Positions 24,968 to 31,145 of a stretch of DNA of 64,000 bases are shown in pieces. Position 1 is the stretch's first letter. Each line of letters opens with the position of its first letter. The position numbers and the translations under genes were made by a program. The notes below the pieces were generated by a model, which searched no databases, had not been told where the DNA came from, and was given only the letters and a program-made list of their open reading frames with translations. The stretch is from Pyramidobacter porci (lineage in GTDB: Bacteria; Synergistota; Synergistia; Synergistales; Dethiosulfovibrionaceae): assembly GCF_009695745.1 (NCBI RefSeq), contig NZ_VUNH01000003.1:186001-250000 (forward strand), given 5' to 3'.

Positions 24968-27222
24968 ATCGTGACCTCCTGATTAGCAGGAATATAGCCT
25001 TCAGGACATTCATAAGAAGCATTGCCTCGAAGAGAAAAACCCTCATCGGGGGAATCGTCGCGGATCTCGCCCGTTTCTTCGTACTTGCTTAAACAACCAG
25101 GAGTGTCTGTTACGCCTGTTACGCTGTTACGTTTTTCGCCTAAACCATTGGTATCACTGCTTCGGATAGGCGTAACAACAGGCGTAACAGAAGCGTAACA
25201 ACCCCGTTCTTGCCCAACCGTAACAGGCGTAACAGGCGTAACAGGCGTAACACCCGTAACAGGCGTAACAGAAAAGAGAGAGGGATTATTATTTATAGGG
25301 GGATCTTCTTTTTCTTCGTGGCACGGGACTGCTTCTTTTGCGAGGTAATACCTGCCGTTGCTGAACCGATGGAGCTGCCCCGCATCTTTAAGGCGCTTAA
25401 CGTACATCCGGACGTTTTGCTGAGAAATTCCCGCCGCTTCCGCGATCTGCTTGGGCGACATCGGCGCGCCGCTTTCCTTCAGAGCGTCGAAGATGGCCCG
25501 TGCCGTGCCGTTTTCCTTCTCGCGGCGCTCTTTGTAGATCTCCTCCGGCGTGAAGAGACGCCAGCCCGCGGGCTTCGTCCAACGGATGGGAATGTCGTCG
25601 GTACAGTCCAGATCTCGCCCCGTCCGCTCGATTATTGCCGTTTCGTTCTGCCCTTCGCGCTTCAGGGTGAGGATCGCATCCGCCGCGCTCGGTAGCCCCA
25701 TGGAACCGGACAGCCCTTCCAGCATCTCGCCGCTTGCCGCGCTGCCTTTTTTCAGGTGGTGGACGAGAAGGATCGGCGTGTCCGTCGCATCGGCCAGAGC
25801 CTTCAGCGGCCCCACAGCCTTATAGTCGGCTTCGTAGGCGTTCAGACTTTTGTCCGTGCCCGCGGGCTTCACTTTGTTCCAGACGTCGATAACTACGAGC
25901 GAAGGGCTATTTTCAACGACCCATTCCAGCAGTTGCTTAAGCCCTCCGGCGTCGAGGCGTGGGAAGGTCGTCGTGAAGCTCATGACAGAGGGGACGCCAC
26001 CCATAGGGTAGAGCAGTTGGAGCCGCTCTTTCAACCGTGCCTGAGTGTCTTCCAGGGCCGCATAGAGTACAGCCCCCTGCGTCGTCTTCATGCCAAGGAA
26101 GGGCTTTCCAGCCGCGACCGCCGCCCCCATTTGCAAGCAAAGCCAACTCTTGCCCTTCTTGGCAATCGAGGCGAGCACGGTCAGCCCCGAAGGGACAAGC
26201 CCCTCGACCGCCCACCTCTCATCCTCAAAGCGCATGGCCATCAACTCGGACGTAGTAAAGAACTTCACTTTTGGAGTGGAGCAGGCCGAAGCCTGCATAT
26301 CGCGCAGCATCCGCGACAGCTTCAGGCGCTTCTCAAACTCCGTGCGGGCGGCCTCGAAGCCCTTGGCGAGAACAACGTCGTTCCAGTCAGCATTGTTCTC
26401 CCCCTTGGGAATAGCCTTCAAGGCGTCGGGAATGGCGGGGCGCAGGACGTCATTCTCATGCCCCCGCCCGCACTTTTTCGCCTCGCCCAGCCGTACCTCG
26501 TTATAAGCATTCTCTCCGGCTTCACCCGCATCCGCGGCGATGACGATCTCCCTGCCGGGGAACCGCGCATGAAACGCCGCCGCCACAACAGGAACGTTCC
26601 CCGCTCCGAAGCAACAGATCACGCGTGCAGAGTCGCTCACGAAGCGCTTTACCGTTGCCGCTGTGGCCATGCCCTCGCAGAAGACGATCGGCGCGTCTTT
26701 CCCGGAGCACGTTCCGGCTTCCCAGTACCCGGCTTCCTTGACGCCAAGGTCGCGCTTGCCCCATTTGCCGTCGGTCTTGAAACAGTCGATCAGTTCTACG
26801 CCGACAAGCTGACCTGTCTTCGCGTCATATACGGGAACGACCAGCTGCCCGCGGCGAGGGATCTTCTGGTACGGCTCCGGCAAAGCGGGGCCGCTAAGAG
26901 AAAGTCTGCGCAGATTGAGGCCCGTTGCATCCACCTGCTTGGCCTTCAGGTACTCATGGGCTGGTACTTCGTCTTCCGTCGCCATCTCCCACACGGCACG
27001 GGCCGCCTCGACCTTTTTCCTCTCCGCCGCTGCGGCCTTGGTGTCCTGCTCTTTCCTCGAGGAAGAAGTTTCACCGCCCGCATATTCCGGCGCGGGAACG
27101 CCCAGACGGTCGGCTAGCTCCGTCAGCGTGCCGCTCTCGCCCGTTGCGAAATCGTTCCAGCACCCCTTTTCTAGGTTGACTGAGAAGGAAGGATTATGGT
27201 CTTCCCGCAGCGGCGAGCACAT
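24964..27222 (-). CDS. primase-helicase-type replication protein (Toprim + RecA-like ATPase + winged helix)
   Basis: 752 residues from the first available ATG. CSPLREDHNPSFSVN and WNDFATGESG (residues 2-31) resemble a CHC2-type primase N-terminus; IVFCEGMATAATVKRFV and VIAADAGEAG fit a Toprim centre. A RepA/AAA_25-like ATPase follows, with Walker A-like ASIAKKGKSWL, Walker B LVVIDVW and VHHLKKGS. A winged helix (MSPKQIAEAAGISQQNVRMYVKRL) and a VTP-repeat tail end the protein. It is the probable replication initiator of the element. Codons upstream, in frame back to about 27306, still read as primase sequence (INAAWFEEHVEPRVEKL) but offer no normal start, so the 5' end may be frameshifted. Confidence 0.8.
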   Translation of the reverse strand: MCSPLREDHNPSFSVNLEKGCWNDFATGESGTLTELADRLGVPAPEYAGGETSSSRKEQDTKAAAAERKKVEAARAVWEMATEDEVPAHEYLKAKQVDATGLNLRRLSLSGPALPEPYQKIPRRGQLVVPVYDAKTGQLVGVELIDCFKTDGKWGKRDLGVKEAGYWEAGTCSGKDAPIVFCEGMATAATVKRFVSDSARVICCFGAGNVPVVAAAFHARFPGREIVIAADAGEAGENAYNEVRLGEAKKCGRGHENDVLRPAIPDALKAIPKGENNADWNDVVLAKGFEAARTEFEKRLKLSRMLRDMQASACSTPKVKFFTTSELMAMRFEDERWAVEGLVPSGLTVLASIAKKGKSWLCLQMGAAVAAGKPFLGMKTTQGAVLYAALEDTQARLKERLQLLYPMGGVPSVMSFTTTFPRLDAGGLKQLLEWVVENSPSLVVIDVWNKVKPAGTDKSLNAYEADYKAVGPLKALADATDTPILLVHHLKKGSAASGEMLEGLSGSMGLPSAADAILTLKREGQNETAIIERTGRDLDCTDDIPIRWTKPAGWRLFTPEEIYKERREKENGTARAIFDALKESGAPMSPKQIAEAAGISQQNVRMYVKRLKDAGQLHRFSNGRYYLAKEAVPCHEEKEDPPINNNPSLFSVTPVTGVTPVTPVTPVTVGQERGCYASVTPVVTPIRSSDTNGLGEKRNSVTGVTDTPGCLSKYEETGEIRDDSPDEGFSLRGNASYECPEGYIPANQEVTI
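25108..25270. repeat. iteron-like repeat field, candidate replication origin inside the primase gene
   Basis: About twelve copies of the 9-mer TGTTACGCC or close variants. Three run on the plus strand (25108, 25117, 25125). Nine run in the opposite orientation as GGCGTAACA (25169, 25181, 25192, then 25217-25270 as six tandem copies of exactly 9-bp period). A 37-bp spacer separates the two sets. Inverted iteron sets flanking a spacer resemble the origins of phage satellites and iteron plasmids. The same DNA encodes a Val-Thr-Pro/Gly tail of the protein. Confidence 0.6.
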
Positions 27223-27311
27223 AAGCAGCTCGTCGCTGCCGCTTCGTGTCAGTTTCTCGACTCGAGGCTCGACGTGTTCCTCGAACCAGGCAGCGTTTAT
27301 GTCCCTCTGAA

Positions 27312-27566
27312 CTAGTCATCGCCCGCCGCCTCCTTCCTCGCGCCGATCAGCATATACTTGGCCAGCTTCCAGTCCTCGTGTTTCACGGTCAGGATTGGCC
27401 AGCCCGCCTTCCGCAGTTCGCAGATTCGCGCGGCCAGCTCGTATACCTTGCCGCAGGAGAAGACATGCTCGCGGTCAAACACTTCGCCTTGGAGCAGTGT
27501 GGCCAGCACGATCCGGCGTTGCGTGTTCTGCATCTTGATGTTCCCTCTGTCTTTCTGCGCCGTCAT
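27312..27566 (-). CDS. small winged-helix DNA-binding protein
   Basis: An 84-residue protein with the pattern of phage winged-helix proteins: QRRIVLATLLQGEVFDREHV, then KVYELAARICELRKAGWPILT. The second segment is the recognition-helix and wing part. The start has GGAGGTG six bases ahead. It overlaps the gene before it by 4 bases, and its end touches the damaged 5' region of the primase gene. A regulatory or replication-accessory role is inferred from domain and context. Confidence 0.7.
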   Translation of the reverse strand: MTAQKDRGNIKMQNTQRRIVLATLLQGEVFDREHVFSCGKVYELAARICELRKAGWPILTVKHEDWKLAKYMLIGARKEAAGDD

Positions 27567-28213
27567 GCCGCCACCTCCGCCCGTTCAAAGGGTACAAAAA
27601 ATCCAGCCACCGCCAGCGCGTCACTCCGCGCGGCAATGCCCGGCTCCTCGATACTTTTATTCTGTTGAGAGTCTACAACAACATTGACACGGGCCTCGTG
27701 GCCGGTGCCTACATGATGCGAATCAGATTGTCCGTCTCCATCGTCTGAACCGCCGTCGTCGCCGCCAGAATCAGAGCCGGCATGGGAAGGCGCGGCCACG
27801 AAGGAAGAACGAGAACGGCTGGAACTTCTTCTTTCGCGGCGGCGCACAGGACGCGTGTACTTATATGCCCTGATGCGCGCACGCCTGACACGTCCTGCTG
27901 CTTGTGTCAAGGCTTCGTGAATGTCAAAGAGCAGGGACGTTCCGCTTGTTTCGCTCACTCCCCCCGTCTGTCGTGCATCGGCGGCGCGGAGGGCGTCAAA
28001 CGCCGCCTGCGTTGCCCGTTCCAACGCATTGTCATAGCCATCCAAGTTCGGAGTTATGCCGTTTTCGACCCACTTCTTTGCCACCCATACACGAAGGGCT
28101 TTTTTAATGCCCTCCTCGCCCCGCATCTCTTTTTCCGTAAGTTCAATTTCTATGCAGTCATAACTGCTTTCTTCGAGATCTTTCGTTGTGCTATAATCAG
28201 AGTACAAAATCAA
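27563..28213 (-). CDS. hypothetical protein, probable TTG start
   Basis: About 216 residues from a TTG at 28213 with GGAG five bases ahead; the longer open frame starting at 28339 overlaps the preceding gene and a hairpin. The N-terminal half (ILYSDYSTTKDLEESSYDCIEIEL, then KKALRVWVAKKWVENGI) looks folded. The second half is low-complexity Arg/Ser- then Gly/Asp-rich and may be disordered or result from frame damage. No family was recognised. Its ribosome-binding site is covered by the candidate antisense RNA at 28204-28277. Confidence 0.45.
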   Translation of the reverse strand: MILYSDYSTTKDLEESSYDCIEIELTEKEMRGEEGIKKALRVWVAKKWVENGITPNLDGYDNALERATQAAFDALRAADARQTGGVSETSGTSLLFDIHEALTQAAGRVRRARIRAYKYTRPVRRRERRSSSRSRSSFVAAPSHAGSDSGGDDGGSDDGDGQSDSHHVGTGHEARVNVVVDSQQNKSIEEPGIAARSDALAVAGFFVPFERAEVAA

Positions 28214-28277
28214 TTCATCTCCAGTCTTACGACCGTTCCCGGAACCGCGCCCGGCGAACGGTCTTTCTTTTTTTTTT
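28204..28277 (+). ncRNA. candidate antisense RNA over the leader of the replication operon
   Basis: An extended -10 TGCTATAAT (28189-28197) predicts a start near 28204. A stem GACCGTTC/GAACGGTC (28231-28263, with inner CCGG pairs) is followed by a T-rich run (28264-28277), making a good intrinsic terminator. The resulting RNA of about 70 nt is complementary to the Shine-Dalgarno and TTG start of the leftward gene at 28213 and to its upstream leader. Short antisense RNAs in this position control replication genes in plasmids. The -35 is weak. Confidence 0.5.
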
Positions 28278-28485
28278 ACGCCATCATGCGCGGCGCGCCC
28301 TTGGCGTCGGCGAACATCTCGCGGGGAATGCGCAGGCACTCCGCCACGCCCTCAAGTTCTACATCGTTAAGCTTCCTGTATTTATCGCCCCTCTCAAAAT
28401 TTCGGTATCTTCCCACATCGCCCCCGGCCCGTGCCGTCAGGTCTTTCACCGACACGTCGCGCCTCAGTCTCTCGAATCTGACCAC
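28276..28485 (-). CDS. XRE-like regulator, first gene of the leftward operon
   Basis: A 69-residue Cro/CI-like protein (VKDLTARAGGDVGRYRNFE, then LNDVELEGVAECLRIPREMF); the HTH pattern is weak but recognisable. The GTG at 28485 is the first standard start, but the good Shine-Dalgarno GGAGGTGATC lies about 16 bases before it. An in-frame ATA four codons earlier is better spaced, suggesting a mutated or non-standard start. It is divergent from the rest of the right end and probably controls the leftward operon. Confidence 0.6.
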   Translation of the reverse strand: MVRFERLRRDVSVKDLTARAGGDVGRYRNFERGDKYRKLNDVELEGVAECLRIPREMFADAKGAPRMMA

Positions 28486-28521
28486 TGTAAGTATTTCGGA
28501 TCACCTCCTGTCTCTGTGTGT

Positions 28522-28550
28522 ATTTTACCCCATTTGTGCGGTTATCGCCA
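28522..28550 (-). promoter_or_regulatory. candidate promoter of the leftward element operon
   Basis: On the minus strand, -10 TAAAAT (28522-28527) and a weak -35 TGGCGA (28545-28550), 17-bp spacing. An inverted repeat GGCAAT-7-ATTGCC (28573-28591) just upstream may be an operator. Confidence 0.4.
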
Positions 28551-28630
28551 GCATTAAAACGCTAGATATAGAGGCAATCCACAAAATTGCCCCTTTATGG
28601 TAATATGAAAAATTACACAGGAAGGGGGAC

Positions 28631-28758
28631 AAAAAAAGAGCCTTCCATGCAGTCGCATGGAAAGCTCTTAAGCCTCGCCTGCGCGAGGCCATTTCAGCGC
28701 CATGGTCCCAATCCAACCTCGGGGGATTTACGCCTTTTTCAGGCAACCCTGTAAGCAT
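28631..28758 (-). ncRNA. candidate structured small RNA at the right end of the element
   Basis: On the minus strand, a promoter (-35 TTGCAA at 28789-28794, -10 TAAAAT at 28765-28770, 18-bp spacing) is followed about 130 nt later by a strong intrinsic terminator. The terminator stem is about 12 bp (28638-28667 on the plus strand) with seven T. Between them lie a perfect GCCTCGC/GCGAGGC hairpin with a GCAG loop and smaller stems. The only long reading frame crossing it runs through the terminator. No known RNA family was recognised. Confidence 0.5.
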
Positions 28759-28813
28759 GACGCCATTTTAATATACACAAGCGCCCCCTTGCAATAGGCG
28801 CGTTTGCTTCAAT

Positions 28814-28900
28814 TGGTGCCTAAGGAGGGACTCGAACCCTCATGTGGTCGCCCACGGGGGATTTTGAGTCCCCTGCGTCTACCGATTCCGCCACTCAGGC
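28814..28900 (-). tRNA. tRNA-Leu (anticodon CAA), attR copy
   Basis: 87 nt with encoded CCA. Acceptor GCCTGAG pairs with CTTAGGC. Anticodon stem GGGGA/TCCCC encloses CTCAAAA, giving CAA. The long variable arm (CCGTGGGCGACCACATGAGGG region) is class II. It is the intact tRNA rebuilt at the right junction; all but its first few bases are repeated at 20276-20357. Confidence 0.96.
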
Positions 28901-28924
28901 ATGGGCACAACGATGAACGGTAGA

Positions 28925-28953
28925 ATGATAACACGGACAGTCCGCTTCCGCAA
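28925..28953 (-). promoter_or_regulatory. promoter of tRNA-Leu(CAA)
   Basis: On the minus strand, -35 TTGCGG (28948-28953) and -10 TATCAT (28925-28930), 17-bp spacing, in host DNA just outside the element. The tRNA therefore keeps its own promoter after integration. Confidence 0.75.
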
Positions 28954-29061
28954 GTTGTATTCTTGTAAGAATGTAGCGAGGATTCTCGAGCTGGAAAATA
29001 TCCTGAACGCATCGTGATATAATAAAAACGGCAATTGAAGCTCTCGTAACGAAAGGATGGG

Positions 29062-29418
29062 ATGAGAATGAGCAAAAATGCGATGATCGCCAAAGTGAAA
29101 GAAGTTGTTGCGGCCGGAAGCTGCTGCGCCGAATTGAAGGCCGCGGGGGAGGAATGGCTCGACGCGGTCGGCACGCCCCAGCAGAAGGAAGCGGCGGAAA
29201 GGCTCGTGAAGGAACTGGAAGAGGACGTGCAGAGCATCGACGCGACGATGGAGTTCCTGAAAAGTCAGGCGGCCGTGGATTTTTTGGGCGCGGAAACGGT
29301 CGCCCAGATGACGGAACAGGGCAAGAAGGTCAAAGCGTCCGGCGGCAAATATTGTTTTTGCCCAGCCTGTCAGGGCGGCGTGGAAATCCTTGCCCGCAAA
29401 GAAGAGCTTTTTGCGTAG
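29062..29418 (+). CDS. small conserved cytoplasmic protein with C-terminal CxCxxC (often mislabelled Hsp90)
   Basis: A 118-residue helical protein. It starts RMSKNAMIAKVKEVVAAGSC, then CAELKAAGEEWLDAVG, then a long acidic helix (LVKELEEDVQSIDATMEFL), and ends with GGKYCFCPACQGGVEIL. The paired CC near residue 21 and the CFCPAC near the end suggest a metal-binding or redox site. Similar short proteins are common in anaerobic gut bacteria and are sometimes annotated 'molecular chaperone Hsp90' without basis; no Hsp90 domain is visible. A TATAAT (29018-29023) lies 39 bases upstream. ATG 29062 or 29068 could be used. Confidence 0.7.
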   Translation: MRMSKNAMIAKVKEVVAAGSCCAELKAAGEEWLDAVGTPQQKEAAERLVKELEEDVQSIDATMEFLKSQAAVDFLGAETVAQMTEQGKKVKASGGKYCFCPACQGGVEILARKEELFA

Positions 29419-29626
29419 GATCCGTCCCCAAAGACGGCAGTCACGTTGAAGCGGAATCTGCCGTGATGTTATTCACCGTTCCAGCATCTTGCGGGCAATT
29501 CAAAGAGCGCGATGGCCAGCGATCGTCCGGCTTTTGGGGCGTGTCGAGGCGCGCCTGGGCATACGCGTCGCGTCTGGAACGGAAATTGTATTTTTCGTGC
29601 ATTTCATGATCGGAAAAAATTGTGCC
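29419..29626. other. intergenic stretch before the pilus operon
   Basis: No gene, tRNA or clear terminator stem was seen. Open frames here lack Shine-Dalgarno sequences and protein-like composition. Confidence 0.5.
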
Positions 29627-29655
29627 TTGTTCCGCGCCGTGGGCTCTGATACAAT
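29627..29655 (+). promoter_or_regulatory. promoter of the type IV pilus operon
   Basis: -35 TTGTTC at 29627-29632 and -10 TACAAT at 29650-29655, 17-bp spacing, about 65 bases before the first pilus gene. Confidence 0.7.
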
Positions 29656-29724
29656 GAAAACGCTTTATTTAGTGTTCTATATGGAGGTCGTGAAATTTCG
29701 TCGAATGCTCGGGGGAACGGCGCG

Positions 29725-30558
29725 ATGCGAAGCGGAAAACGCAAACGAAGAAGAGGAATGACGCTTGTCGAGGTTATGACAGCGCTTCCTCTTTTTGTTT
29801 TGCTGAGCGGCGGCGCTCTTTTCGTCATGCAGAATGCCGTTGAGTCCTTCCACCGCAGTGAGGATTATGTCTCAGCGCCCGGCTGGAGCAGTGTGGAACG
29901 CGTTTTCGCTTTTCTGGAAACTCCGGCGAAGCATTGCGGCGTCGGACTGCCCGAACGTTGGCAGACGGATCTGTTTTCGCCGCCGTTGCCGCTGTACTCC
30001 ATGCCGGCCTGGTCGCTCTGGCAGAAAAGCGTTTCCGTCGGCGACTCCGTTGGCGGGTACGGTTTCCGTTCCACCGGCGCCGACTGGGGGAACACGCTCC
30101 GTCTCGTCTCCTGCACGCCGACGGGGAATATCTTGCTGAAAGAGCTCCAAGCGGAAGCGAACGTTTCGGTGAAAAGTTTGTTTTCCGGCGCCGTCAAGGA
30201 GGAGAACACGGTGGACGCCAGGCTGTCGGTCAGCTGGCTTTTGTTCCCGGGGACGGAGGTGCCGGTGCGGCTCGTCCGCGAAGCGGCCAGCGAATCCCCG
30301 ACGGTGACGGCGCGGGAATCCCTTGCCGTGCCGTGGGGAACTCCGGTCTGCCGGCTTTTGGCGATGACGGTTTTCGTTAAAAATGGAACGGTCTATGTCG
30401 ATTATCATGACGGCAGTCATGAGCAGCCGGTGTTTCATGACGTGCAGGCGCTCGGGTTTCGTTTTGACGAAGACAGGCGTCTGCTCAGCGTCAGAGTGCA
30501 GTTCGCTGCCGGAGAAAAGATGCTGGAGGTCTCGCGGACATGGAAGCTCGGGCTCTGA
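29725..30558 (+). CDS. minor pilin / pseudopilin (PilW-like)
   Basis: A 277-residue type IV prepilin-like protein. A basic leader (RSGKRKRRRG) ends at Gly11, followed by MTLVEVMTALPLFVLLSGG, giving the prepilin-peptidase site with the expected Glu at +5 and a hydrophobic N-terminal helix. The size and the long variable C-terminal domain fit a PilW/GspJ-type minor pilin of the tip complex. It is the first gene of the operon and overlaps the next by 19 bases. The ATG has GGGGGAA ahead. Exact subtype is inference. Confidence 0.75.
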   Translation: MRSGKRKRRRGMTLVEVMTALPLFVLLSGGALFVMQNAVESFHRSEDYVSAPGWSSVERVFAFLETPAKHCGVGLPERWQTDLFSPPLPLYSMPAWSLWQKSVSVGDSVGGYGFRSTGADWGNTLRLVSCTPTGNILLKELQAEANVSVKSLFSGAVKEENTVDARLSVSWLLFPGTEVPVRLVREAASESPTVTARESLAVPWGTPVCRLLAMTVFVKNGTVYVDYHDGSHEQPVFHDVQALGFRFDEDRRLLSVRVQFAAGEKMLEVSRTWKLGL

Positions 30559-31145
30559 AGCGACGGGGCAGCGCTCTGGCGATCCTGCTGATCGTGGTCT
30601 CGGCCCTGGTCGGAATGCTGGCGCTGGAGTACGCGCGCTGGCACTGGCTGCAACGGAGCGCCGACGATTCCATCCTGCAGCCGAAGCTCGACACGGCGGC
30701 GCGGGACGCGCTTGAACGCGCCACGAGGTGGCTTTTTCAGCGTAAACCGGAAAATCCGCGCGGAGGATACGGGGTGATGTCGATTTCACCCACGATCGGC
30801 CCGGAACAACTGGAGATCGCCGTGCCGGCGGAAATCGGGCGGTTCTCCACGGCCGACGCGGAGGTGGAGAGCCGCGTTCAATGGTGCCTTTTTACCGTTT
30901 CTCCCTTTTTGAATGGGAATTCAAGGGTTGCCGCGTATCCGCCCTCGTTGGGCGGTTTGTGGTCGGAGGGCGATTCGCCGCTGGTTTTTCGTCAGTCATA
31001 TACGCAGCTTCAGACGGGGCAGGCGGGACGCCCGCTTTTTCAAAAAGGCGCCTGGCGCATTGTGGTCACGGCGCGTCCTCGTTCGCCGGCGGCGGACGCG
31101 CTTCATGCCGTAACGCTCGAACGGGTTGTCCTGGTGGAACGATGA
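30540..31145 (+). CDS. minor pilin lacking Glu5 (PilX/GspK-like)
   Basis: 201 residues. A short basic leader EARALKRRG is followed by SALAILLIVVSALVGMLALEY, a prepilin-type hydrophobic helix without the Glu at +5. Among pseudopilins, the K-type tip component characteristically lacks that residue. The C-terminal domain is not recognisable. It overlaps the PilW-like gene and is coupled by an ATGA overlap to the PilY1-like gene, the usual company of tip pilins. Subtype is inferred from context. Confidence 0.65.
   Translation: MEARALKRRGSALAILLIVVSALVGMLALEYARWHWLQRSADDSILQPKLDTAARDALERATRWLFQRKPENPRGGYGVMSISPTIGPEQLEIAVPAEIGRFSTADAEVESRVQWCLFTVSPFLNGNSRVAAYPPSLGGLWSEGDSPLVFRQSYTQLQTGQAGRPLFQKGAWRIVVTARPRSPAADALHAVTLERVVLVER

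Larger units (their letters stand above)
20276..28895. mobile_element. integrated element in tRNA-Leu (satellite- or plasmid-like), 8.5 kb
   Basis: Two 82-bp direct repeats, 20276-20357 and 28814-28895, differ at one base (20334/28872). They correspond to almost all of a tRNA-Leu(CAA). The right copy keeps the correct acceptor 5' strand and is the intact tRNA; the left copy does not. A tyrosine-integrase gene lies just inside the left repeat. Cargo: XRE-Fic, small orphans, a primase-helicase with iteron-like repeats, a winged-helix protein, another XRE-like gene and two candidate RNAs. No capsid, portal, terminase, relaxase or conjugation gene is visible. The integrase is frameshifted and the primase 5' end looks damaged, so excision may now need help. 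Confidence 0.9.

Noticed and set aside
25217-25270. Tandem repeat array as a CRISPR
   Set aside because: The unit is 9 bp with no spacers and it lies within a coding sequence; no cas gene is present.
28525-28758. 77-codon minus-strand frame at the right end of the element
   Set aside because: It runs straight through a strong intrinsic terminator and has no Shine-Dalgarno; the stretch is better explained as a structured RNA.
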